DNA from: Xiheimicrobium sp052034585 | GTDB lineage: Bacteria; Myxococcota; Myxococcia; Myxococcales; Myxococcaceae | Assembly: GCA_052034585.1 (NCBI GenBank) | Contig: JBPOIJ010000035.1 | Coordinates: 62,001-126,000, forward strand | Direction of reading: 5' to 3' | Length of the DNA: 64,000 bases | Program-made: the position numbers and the translations under genes | Part shown: positions 41,595-48,209 of the stretch, in pieces | Layout of the letters: each line of letters opens with the position of its first letter | Position numbering within the stretch: position 1 is the first letter of the stretch | Notes under the pieces: generated by a model | Told to the model about the DNA's origin: nothing | Databases searched by the model: none | The model's input: only the letters and a program-made list of their open reading frames with translations

Positions 41595-42476
41595 TCAGCG
41601 CGTCGTCAACGTCTGGGCGATCGGGTGGGTCGGGTCTGCCTCGAAGCGCCCGGCGGGTGGGCTCCAGGTGCGGCGAGCGATGGTGACGGCGTGCCTCGAG
41701 GGATCGACGTCGAGCAGGTGGTAGCCACAGCGGAGGTGGAGATCGGTCGCGCTCCCCGCGTTGACGATGTGGCGGCGGCGCGTCTTCTGCACGAAGGGCC
41801 GGTGGAGGTGGCCATGCACCACGAGATCGACCGTCACGTCGTCGCGATCGAGCAGGGCCATCAGCTCGACGTCGTCCCTCAGCCCGTGCGAGCGCGAGTC
41901 GCGTTTGCCGTTCATGCGCAGCAGGCCGTAGTGGAGCGCGACGATCACGAAGCGGTCTCGGAGCGAGGGGTCGGTGAGAATCGAGAGCGCCTTCGAACGC
42001 TGCTCTTCCCCGAGCAGCCCCGAGGAGTCGATGAGGCTCGTCGGTCGCGCCGAGTCGAGGAGGACGAGCGAGACCCCACCCTCGAGGTGCTTCACCGCCG
42101 GAAAGCGCGCGCCCTCGCAGAGCGTCGAGAAGTGCCGCTCGAACAGGCCCTTCGCACCCGGCACGTACCGATCGTGGTTGCCCGGAATGACGGTGAAGCG
42201 CTCCGGTCGTTGGAGCCGCTCTCCGAACAGCTCGGCGACGCGCGCGAACTCTGCGTCGGTCGAGACGCCGGTGAGATCGCCGGTGCAGAGCGCGTGTTGG
42301 GCGCCTTGCGACTCGACGTCTTCGAGGAGCGCCGCGATGCGCTTGTCGCTGTCGACGAAGTGCGCGCCCCGGCCGGCGAGGGAGACGCTCGCGACCGCGG
42401 CGAGGCGCTTGAGGGCGAACTCTCCTGAGAGCGGAAAGTGGGTGACGTGAATGTCGGAGAAGTGGGCGAGCTTCAT
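41595..42476 (-). CDS. Calcineurin-like metallophosphoesterase
   Basis: A 293-residue metallophosphoesterase with every metal-binding motif: FSDIHVTH (DxH), CTGDLTG (GD), PGNHDRYV (GNHD), VALHYGL (H) and VVHGHLHRP (GHxH). The layout is that of Icc-like cyclic-nucleotide phosphodiesterases and related small phosphodiesterases; the substrate cannot be told. Its ATG overlaps the manA stop (ATGA), so it is translationally coupled to manA. Confidence 0.9.
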   Translation of the reverse strand: MKLAHFSDIHVTHFPLSGEFALKRLAAVASVSLAGRGAHFVDSDKRIAALLEDVESQGAQHALCTGDLTGVSTDAEFARVAELFGERLQRPERFTVIPGNHDRYVPGAKGLFERHFSTLCEGARFPAVKHLEGGVSLVLLDSARPTSLIDSSGLLGEEQRSKALSILTDPSLRDRFVIVALHYGLLRMNGKRDSRSHGLRDDVELMALLDRDDVTVDLVVHGHLHRPFVQKTRRRHIVNAGSATDLHLRCGYHLLDVDPSRHAVTIARRTWSPPAGRFEADPTHPIAQTLTTR

Positions 42477-43618
42477 GCGCGGGGAGCGTTCACGGTTGCA
42501 CGAAACACGACGCCGGCCCCGTCGAATCGCAGCGGGCCTTCGTCGAACCGGGAGAAGCCGGCCTGGCCACGCTCGAGCATCTGGCCGTTCACCCTCAGGC
42601 GGCCCTCGACGCAGAGCACGATGTCGGGGCCGAGCCGCTCGACCACCGCCTCGCCCTTCACCCGGAGCCGCGACAGCCGGAAGTCGGGGAAGGGCGTGAG
42701 CCAGACGGCCTCGGGGCCGCTCGACGGTTCGAGGATCTTCGCCGGCCCGTCGACGAAGTCGAGCACGCCGAGCAGCTCGGGCACGTCGACGTGCTTGGGC
42801 GTCAACCCACCGCGCAGCACGTTGTCGGAGCTCGCCATGAGCTCGACGCCCGTTCCTTCGAGGTAGGCGTGGAGATTGCCGGCACCGAGCGCGAGCGCCT
42901 GGCCGGGCTTCAGGGTGACGAGGTTGAGCAGCAGCGCGCCGACGAGGCCGACGTCGTTCGGGTATTCCTTGGCGAGGGCGACGGCGTTGGTGCACTCCGC
43001 GGCGAAGCGAGCGACCGGCCGGCTCGAGCACGCCTCGGCGACCTGCGTCGCCAGCTCGGCACGGTTGGGGGCGGTCATCACCGCTCCGAAGAACGCCGCG
43101 AGGCCGTCGCGCTCGAGCTGGTTCAAGAAGGGCGCGAGCGCTGGAACGCGGAGCTCGTGGAAGAGCTCGAGCGAGCGCGCGCGCTCCCGAAAGCCACACA
43201 GCGCCCGAAACTCGGTCAACGCACAGATGAGCTCGGGCTTGTGGTTCGGGTCCTTGTAGTTGCGGTGGCCAGCGTCACGGGGGACGTGGGCCGCCTCTTC
43301 CTTCGCGAAGCCCTCCTTCGCCCGGGCAAGGCTGGGGTGAGCCTGGAGCGAGAGGGGCCTCGCGGCGGCGAGCACCTTGAGGAGGAAGGGGAGTCGAGGC
43401 CCGAAGCCCTGCAGCACCTGCGCGCCGAGGCAGGCTTCTGGAGCGTCGGCGATGACCGACTCGAGCGAGCGGCCATCGACCTTCGACGGCGCCGCAGGGT
43501 GAGCGCCGATCCACAGCTCGGCCTGGGGCTTTCCAGTTGCTGGCAAGCCGAGCAGCGTCGGAATCGACGAGAGGCTGCCCCAGGCGTACGGCTGAATCGT
43601 GTTCTCGAGGAGGAGCAC
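42473..43618 (-). CDS. manA: Mannose-6-phosphate isomerase, class I
   Basis: A 381-residue zinc enzyme interconverting fructose 6-phosphate and mannose 6-phosphate, feeding GDP-mannose and polysaccharide synthesis. Zinc ligands are visible in SLQAHPS (Gln and His), HKPELICALTEF (Glu) and GAGNLHAYLEG (His); the signature GVELMASSDNVLRGGLTPKH includes the catalytic Arg. Length and motif order are normal for type I PMI. It heads a three-gene run with the phosphoesterase and the pseudokinase. Confidence 0.95.
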   Translation of the reverse strand: MLLLENTIQPYAWGSLSSIPTLLGLPATGKPQAELWIGAHPAAPSKVDGRSLESVIADAPEACLGAQVLQGFGPRLPFLLKVLAAARPLSLQAHPSLARAKEGFAKEEAAHVPRDAGHRNYKDPNHKPELICALTEFRALCGFRERARSLELFHELRVPALAPFLNQLERDGLAAFFGAVMTAPNRAELATQVAEACSSRPVARFAAECTNAVALAKEYPNDVGLVGALLLNLVTLKPGQALALGAGNLHAYLEGTGVELMASSDNVLRGGLTPKHVDVPELLGVLDFVDGPAKILEPSSGPEAVWLTPFPDFRLSRLRVKGEAVVERLGPDIVLCVEGRLRVNGQMLERGQAGFSRFDEGPLRFDGAGVVFRATVNAPRA

Positions 43619-43660
43619 GCTCTGCTTTTCCTCGATGCGCCGCGAAGACGCCAGCAGGAC

Positions 43661-43916
43661 TCACTGAGCGGCGAGGGTGCTCCGCAACATCCACGCGGTC
43701 TTCTCGTGCACTTGGAGCCGCTGGGTGAGCAGGTCGATGGTGGACTCGTCTCCCGCGCGCTCGGCGTGTGGGAACACCTTGCGGGCCGACCGGGCCGCGG
43801 CGTGGTGGCCCTCCATGCTTCACCATCTCGAGCGCCTTCGGCACGCCCGGCGTCTCGTCGATCGTCGTCAGCTTCGACAGCTCGGCAGAGGTGTCCTTCA
43901 CCGGGAAGCCGTGGAG
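43661..43916 (-). pseudogene. Dps ferritin-like remnant, truncated and frameshifted
   Basis: Only the C-terminal half of a Dps (starvation ferritin) protein is left, split over two frames. The upstream piece reads HGFPVKDTSAELSKLTTI then VPKALEMVK; at about 43817 the frame must shift by one base to continue as EGHHAAARSARKVFPHAE and LLTQRLQVHEKTAWMLRS, which ends normally at 43661. The N-terminal 80 or so residues, which hold the ferroxidase ligands, are absent. A sequencing error could explain the frameshift but not the missing N-terminus. It sits beside a Fur-family regulator, AhpC and AhpD, the usual company of dps. Confidence 0.8.
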
Positions 43917-43999
43917 TCGTCCTTTGGGTGCTGCAGGTGAACGCTCCTCCGATGCGCACGCGCGGAGTGTTGCAGCGTTTTCGTGTTGCGCTCGTCAAA

Positions 44000-44018
44000 G
44001 TTTGGATTAAGTCTAAAC
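44000..44018. promoter_or_regulatory. PerR/Fur-like palindrome at regulator start
   Basis: GTTTGGATTAAGTCTAAAC is an AT-rich imperfect palindrome (outer GTTT/AAAC arms with inner GA/TC matches) ending six bases before the ATG of the Fur-family gene. AT-rich 19-base palindromes are typical Fur/PerR targets, and this one stands out in GC-rich surroundings. It suggests autoregulation. Confidence 0.5.
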
Positions 44019-44023
44019 CCGAA

Positions 44024-44455
44024 ATGAGTCCAGACCTCTCGACCCGCCTGAAGGACGCCGGCATTCAGCCCTCGGCGCAGCGACTCGCGGTGGCCGAGTA
44101 CGTGCTGTCGACGAAGGAACACCCGTCGGCTGATCAGGTGCTCGAGCGCGTGCAGGGCCTGGTGCCGATGCTCTCGCGCGCGACCGTCTACAACACGCTC
44201 AACCTCTTCGTGGAGAAGGGCCTCTTGCGCCAGCTCGTGCTCGCCGAGGGCCGCGTCGTCTTCGACCCGAAGCTCGAGCGGCACCACCACTTCATCGACG
44301 AAGAGACTGGAGACATCGAGGACGTTCCGTGGGAAGCGGTGCGCGTGGGAGACGTTTCCCGCCTCGAGGGTCTCGAGATCACCGAGTACATGGTCGTCAT
44401 GCGAGGCAAGAAGCTCGGCGGGCCTCGCAAGGGGAAGTCGAAGCGCCGAGCCTGA
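44024..44455 (+). CDS. Fur-family peroxide/iron regulator (PerR/Irr-like)
   Basis: A 143-residue Fur-family repressor: winged helix (about 8-85; PSAQRLAVAEYVLSTKEHPSA and LSRATVYNTLNLFVEKGLLR, partial quotes) and a C-terminal dimer domain with HHHFIDEETGDIEDV. The CxxC zinc sites of Fur and PerR are replaced by acidic residues, as in Irr-type and some PerR-like proteins; the HHHF ligands remain. With AhpC and AhpD directly downstream it likely represses peroxide defence. A basic tail (KKLGGPRKGKSKRRA) ends the protein. No clear ribosome site; the operator-like palindrome lies at that place. Confidence 0.88.
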   Translation: MSPDLSTRLKDAGIQPSAQRLAVAEYVLSTKEHPSADQVLERVQGLVPMLSRATVYNTLNLFVEKGLLRQLVLAEGRVVFDPKLERHHHFIDEETGDIEDVPWEAVRVGDVSRLEGLEITEYMVVMRGKKLGGPRKGKSKRRA

Positions 44456-44487
44456 TTCCCGTTTCACCAACCCGAAGGAGAGAACAC

Positions 44488-45039
44488 ATGCTGACCCCTG
44501 GATCCAAGGCTCCTGACTTCAACGTGCCCGCTTGCGTGAGCGTCGAGAAGGGCAAGGAGTTCAAGAACGTCTCGCTGAAGGAGAACGCTGGGAAGTGGGT
44601 GGTGCTCTACACCTACCCGAAGGACTTCACCTTCGTGTGCCCGACCGAGATCGTCGAGTTCGACAAGAAGCTGAAGGACTTCGCCGATCGCAGCGCAGTG
44701 GTGCTCGGCGGCTCGACCGACAACGAGCACTCGCACCTCGCCTGGCGGAAGAACCACGCCGACCTCACCGGCCTCAAGCACCCGCTGCTCTTCGTCAACG
44801 CGACGATGGCGCAGGCGTACGGTCTCCTCCACCCGACCGCCGAAGTGGCCCTTCGTGCGACGTTCATCATCGACCCGAACGGCGTCGTCCGTTACGCGAC
44901 GGCGAACGATCTGTCGGTCGGCCGCAACGTCGACGAGGTGTTGCGCGTGCTCGACGGCCTGCAGACCGAGGAACTCTGCGCCTGCAACTGGAAGAAGGGC
45001 GAGGAGACGCTCTCGGCCAAGCTGAAGAAGGTCGGCTGA
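44488..45039 (+). CDS. ahpC: Peroxiredoxin, AhpC/Prx1 type
   Basis: A 183-residue 2-Cys peroxiredoxin reducing H2O2 and organic peroxides. Peroxidatic C51 is in FTFVCPTE, and the C-terminal resolving Cys is C164 in LCACNW; a third Cys at 166 replaces the usual Ala of CPANW. AHPD partner follows downstream. GAAGGAGAG precedes the ATG. It lies 32 bases after the Fur-family gene. Overall pattern is close to mycobacterial-style AhpC, which also uses AhpD and a third Cys. Confidence 0.95.
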   Translation: MLTPGSKAPDFNVPACVSVEKGKEFKNVSLKENAGKWVVLYTYPKDFTFVCPTEIVEFDKKLKDFADRSAVVLGGSTDNEHSHLAWRKNHADLTGLKHPLLFVNATMAQAYGLLHPTAEVALRATFIIDPNGVVRYATANDLSVGRNVDEVLRVLDGLQTEELCACNWKKGEETLSAKLKKVG

Positions 45040-45060
45040 GCAAGCCGTCGTGAGGTGACC

Positions 45061-45099
45061 CGGGCGTGGCGCGGATTCGATTCGGTCCTGCCACGCCCG
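45061..45099 (+). promoter_or_regulatory. Hairpin between ahpC and ahpD
   Basis: Perfect 10-base arms CGGGCGTGGC (45061-45070) and GCCACGCCCG (45090-45099) with a 19-base loop, 21 bases after the ahpC stop and 47 before the ahpD start. No T tract follows. It may protect the ahpC message 3' end or lower ahpD expression. Confidence 0.5.
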
Positions 45100-45146
45100 T
45101 GGTGTCTGTACCGAGAACCAGTGGAGCCCTGAAGAAGGAGTCGACG

Positions 45147-45671
45147 ATGGAGACCCTCGAAGCGCTGCGCGACGCCTTCCCTGACGCCGCCAAGGACATC
45201 AAGATCAACCTCCAGAACGTGCTGCAGCCGGGCACGCTCTCGCTCGAGCAGACGTTTGGCGTGGCGGTGGCGTGTGGCTGGGCCGCGCGGAATCGCCGGC
45301 TCACTGATGCGCTCGTCGCCGAGGCGAAGGCGAAGGGTGTGTCCGAGGCGGTGCTGGAAGACGCCAAGGCCGCCGCGGTGATGATGGGAATGAACAACGT
45401 GTACTACCGCTTCCGGCACGTGATGGGCCGCGAGTCGTACGAGCAGAAGCCGGCGAGGTTGCGAATGCTCCGGCTCAAGCAGGTCGCCTCGAACCAGACC
45501 GACTTCGAGCTCTTCTCGGCGGCGGTCTCGTCGATCAACTTCTGCGAGGCCTGCCTCAAGTCGCACGAGCACATCGTGCTCGAGGGTGGCCTCACCGAGG
45601 ATCACGTGCACGACGCGGTTCGCATCGCCGCCACCGTGCATGCCGCCGCCGTCGCGATCGAGACGCTCTGA
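45147..45671 (+). CDS. ahpD: Alkylhydroperoxidase AhpD
   Basis: A 174-residue AhpD (carboxymuconolactone-decarboxylase fold). The catalytic site C133-x-x-C136 with H140 is in NFCEACLKSHEH, and an upstream Glu (about 118-121) completes the proton relay. In mycobacteria AhpD passes electrons from a lipoylated protein to AhpC; the pairing with an AhpC carrying three Cys supports the same role here. GAAGGAG precedes the ATG. Confidence 0.95.
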   Translation: METLEALRDAFPDAAKDIKINLQNVLQPGTLSLEQTFGVAVACGWAARNRRLTDALVAEAKAKGVSEAVLEDAKAAAVMMGMNNVYYRFRHVMGRESYEQKPARLRMLRLKQVASNQTDFELFSAAVSSINFCEACLKSHEHIVLEGGLTEDHVHDAVRIAATVHAAAVAIETL

Positions 45672-45724
45672 CGCTTCGGAAGACGTGACACCGGCGGAGC
45701 TTGTGCCTACGTGCGAGCCCGCTC

Positions 45725-46381
45725 ATGTCGTTGCCTTGGCGCGCCGCCGCGCTCAGCTTGGTCTTCCGTTACGCCTGCTACGCGGTGATGGTGTGGCTCG
45801 CGCTCTGGGCCGAGGCGCGACCGGCGCCGACGCTGCCTGATCTGGTGCTCGAGCACGTGCCGTACCTGTGGTGGGTCGACCGCTGGAACTATTGGCTGTG
45901 GGTCGTCGGTTACGTGCCGGTGGCGATCGCCTTCTTCTTCACCGATGGTGCTCGCTTCGTTCGTTACATGATCTCCTCGGGGTTGATCGCCTTGGTGCGA
46001 GGCGTCTGCATCGTGCTGACGGGCTTGGGGCCGATCAGCGGTGGCGACGTTCACGCAGGCATGGACGCGGCGACGAGGTGGTCGGCGTTCGTGCGGCTGA
46101 TGACGCCTGCCTTCTTCGCGCCCGACACCGGAGCCCGCGTCTCGCTCACCAAGGATCTCTTCTTCTCCGGCCACACCGCGACGACGGTGCTCTTGCTGCT
46201 CTATGTCTGGAAGTACCCGAAGCTGCGGTGGCCGATGCTGGTGGCGCACGTGCTGGTGGTCATCAGTATTTTTCTGTCTCATCTGCACTACACGATCGAC
46301 GTGGTCGGGGCGTACGCGATCACCTTCTCGCTCTTCGTGTTGCGCGAAGGGTGGCCGAAGCGGGCCGAGGTGTCGGCGTGA
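45725..46381 (+). CDS. PAP2/sphingomyelin-synthase-like membrane phosphotransferase
   Basis: A 218-residue protein with about six hydrophobic segments. The two catalytic blocks are DLFFSGHTATTVLLL and HLHYTIDVVGAY, matching the His, His and Asp triad of sphingomyelin synthases and the PAP2_C group (SGHT and HYTIDV) rather than ordinary PAP2 phosphatases. Members move a phospho-head-group onto ceramide or diacylglycerol. Its stop overlaps the next gene (GTGA), so it opens a lipid operon with a GtrA protein and an MGDG-synthase-like transferase. Confidence 0.85.
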   Translation: MSLPWRAAALSLVFRYACYAVMVWLALWAEARPAPTLPDLVLEHVPYLWWVDRWNYWLWVVGYVPVAIAFFFTDGARFVRYMISSGLIALVRGVCIVLTGLGPISGGDVHAGMDAATRWSAFVRLMTPAFFAPDTGARVSLTKDLFFSGHTATTVLLLLYVWKYPKLRWPMLVAHVLVVISIFLSHLHYTIDVVGAYAITFSLFVLREGWPKRAEVSA

Positions 46382-46836
46382 TCAAGAAGCTCGTCGGCTC
46401 GTGGGTCGCGCGGGGCCTGGGTACTGGCGCGGTGGCCTCGATCATCGATCACGTCCTCGGGCTCACCTTGGCAGCGTTGGGCGTGCCCACTCGTTTCGCG
46501 GCGATGGGCGGGAAGACGGCGGGGGCGATCTTCAGCTACTTCGCGCATCGGCGCTTCACCTTCCGCGATCACGATCAGTCGGTCGTTTCGTCTGGTGCGA
46601 AGTACGTGTTCTTCGCGATCGTCATCGGGTTGGCGCACGGACAGGTGACGGTGTGGCTGCGCGACGGGTTGGGGTTGCCGTACCTCGTCGCTGCGCTGGC
46701 GGCCGATCTCCTGGTGGTGACGCCGTCGTGGCTCGTGGCGCTCCGGTTCGTCATCTTTCCCAAGGCGTCGCGGGCTGCTTCGAGCGCACCGATCGATTCC
46801 GGTGTCCGCGGCAACAGTGGCGAAACGGACGGTTGA
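46378..46836 (+). CDS. GtrA-like small membrane protein
   Basis: A 152-residue protein with four hydrophobic segments and the GtrA-family pattern (GTGAVASIIDHVLGLTL, KTAGAIFSYFAHRRFTFRDH; the Arg-rich loop followed by FTF is typical). GtrA proteins are thought to flip or carry lipid-linked sugars for glycosylation of surface polymers. GTG start overlaps the previous gene; the next gene starts 39 bases downstream. The Ser/Gly-rich C-terminal tail is presumably cytosolic. Confidence 0.8.
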   Translation: MIKKLVGSWVARGLGTGAVASIIDHVLGLTLAALGVPTRFAAMGGKTAGAIFSYFAHRRFTFRDHDQSVVSSGAKYVFFAIVIGLAHGQVTVWLRDGLGLPYLVAALAADLLVVTPSWLVALRFVIFPKASRAASSAPIDSGVRGNSGETDG

Positions 46837-46875
46837 ACGCTACAGGGCCCTGGCTGGACCCGAGGAAGGACTGCC

Positions 46876-48186
46876 GTGAACGAGGGCGGACCAGAGGTGC
46901 CTGCGTCGCCGCAACCCATGCGGGTGGTGTTCGCGTCGGTGCACGCGGGGGGCGGTCACAACACGGTTCGTGATGCGCTCGTGCGCAGCGTGACCCGGAG
47001 AGATCCACATCAGCAGCGCATCGTTCCCATCGCGTGGACGGCGGCGAACGGCTTCGACACGTTCTATCGGTTCTGCGTGCGGTGGCACCTGCAGCGCTTC
47101 GTGTTCTGGCTGACGAACTTCATGTTGTCGGCGTGGTTGGCGACGCTCCTCAACCCGCGGCTGATGCTCGAGCTCATCGCGCTGCTGCGGGCACAGAAGC
47201 CCGACCTGGTGGTGTCGACGCACATTCAGCTGACGGCGTGCTTTCAGCTCGCGCGCTGGCTCTTGCGGAGCCAGGTGCGCATCGTCAACCTCATCCCCGA
47301 TTACGGGGAGCCGACGCCCGCCTTCTTTCCGCCGTGGCGCTGGCTGCGCGCCGACGCGACGTTGGTGAACGGGAAGGACACCTTCGAGTTGGTCGCGCCC
47401 AAGGGCGGGCCGGGTGAAGTGGTTCGGGTGGGCACGCTCGTGACGGAGGACTTCGACGAGCTCGCCGCCGCGCTGCCGCAGGAGAAGCGTTCGCCGGCGC
47501 ACCGCGCGCACTGGTGTCACGAGTTGGCCGACGCGGTGCCAGCGTTTGCGCGGCTCGACGTGTCGAAGCCGGTGGTGGCGTTCTTTGGCGGCTCCGGTTT
47601 CGCGTCGGGCTGCCGGCCGGTGATCGATCGACTGGTGCGGCACCCGGAGCTGGGGAAGTCGTTCTCGATGGTGGTGTTGGCGGGACGAGACGCCTCGTTC
47701 GAGACCGAGCTGCTCACCTTGTACGGGAGCAAGCCGGGCTTCGTGGTGTCGGGCTTCCTGCCGCACCGGCTCCTCGCGCGGCTCTATGCGCTGACCGACG
47801 TTCCGGTGATGGGGAGCATCGCGCACTCGACGTTGCAGGAGATGCTCGAGATGCGCTGCGGGCCGCTCCTGGTGCATCGGGTGATTCCGGGCACCGAGCC
47901 CCCGTACGTGCCGTTCGTCGAGCGAGAGCGGCTGGGGTTGTTCGAGCCGAACCCGGACTCGATGACGCGGTTGGTGCTCGAGGGAATCGGGGTCGAGCAG
48001 GCGTCGCTGACGTGGCGGTCGCTGAAGAAGGGCTACACCCAGCGGGCGAAGGCGTTGCGTGACGAGCACCGCGCGCTGGCTCCGAGGGTGGTGGCGGAGT
48101 TGGAGCGAATCGCCGGCCGACCCGTGCGGGAGCGCCTCATCGTTCAGCGCACGGTGAGCCAGGACGAGCTGCCCCGAGTGGAGTGA
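46876..48186 (+). CDS. MGDG-synthase-like glycosyltransferase
   Basis: A 436-residue GT28/MGDG-synthase-like protein. The N-terminal domain has the family motif VHAGGGHNTVRDAL and LVVSTHIQLTACFQLAR with IVNLIPDYGEP; the C-terminal Rossmann domain has VVAFFGGSGF, FVVSGFLPHRLLARLYALTD and GSIAHSTLQEMLEM, where donor-sugar contacts are expected. Such enzymes transfer a sugar to diacylglycerol or ceramide on the inner membrane face. It ends the three-gene lipid operon. GTG start at 46876. Substrate not identified. Confidence 0.88.
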   Translation: MNEGGPEVPASPQPMRVVFASVHAGGGHNTVRDALVRSVTRRDPHQQRIVPIAWTAANGFDTFYRFCVRWHLQRFVFWLTNFMLSAWLATLLNPRLMLELIALLRAQKPDLVVSTHIQLTACFQLARWLLRSQVRIVNLIPDYGEPTPAFFPPWRWLRADATLVNGKDTFELVAPKGGPGEVVRVGTLVTEDFDELAAALPQEKRSPAHRAHWCHELADAVPAFARLDVSKPVVAFFGGSGFASGCRPVIDRLVRHPELGKSFSMVVLAGRDASFETELLTLYGSKPGFVVSGFLPHRLLARLYALTDVPVMGSIAHSTLQEMLEMRCGPLLVHRVIPGTEPPYVPFVERERLGLFEPNPDSMTRLVLEGIGVEQASLTWRSLKKGYTQRAKALRDEHRALAPRVVAELERIAGRPVRERLIVQRTVSQDELPRVE

Positions 48187-48209
48187 GCGAGAAGGCGAAG
48201 CCGTTGGTG

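Noticed and set aside
43275..43901. A 208-codon minus-strand open frame across manA and the dps remnant
   Set aside because: Only its first roughly 28 codons are Dps-like; the rest is manA read in the wrong frame.
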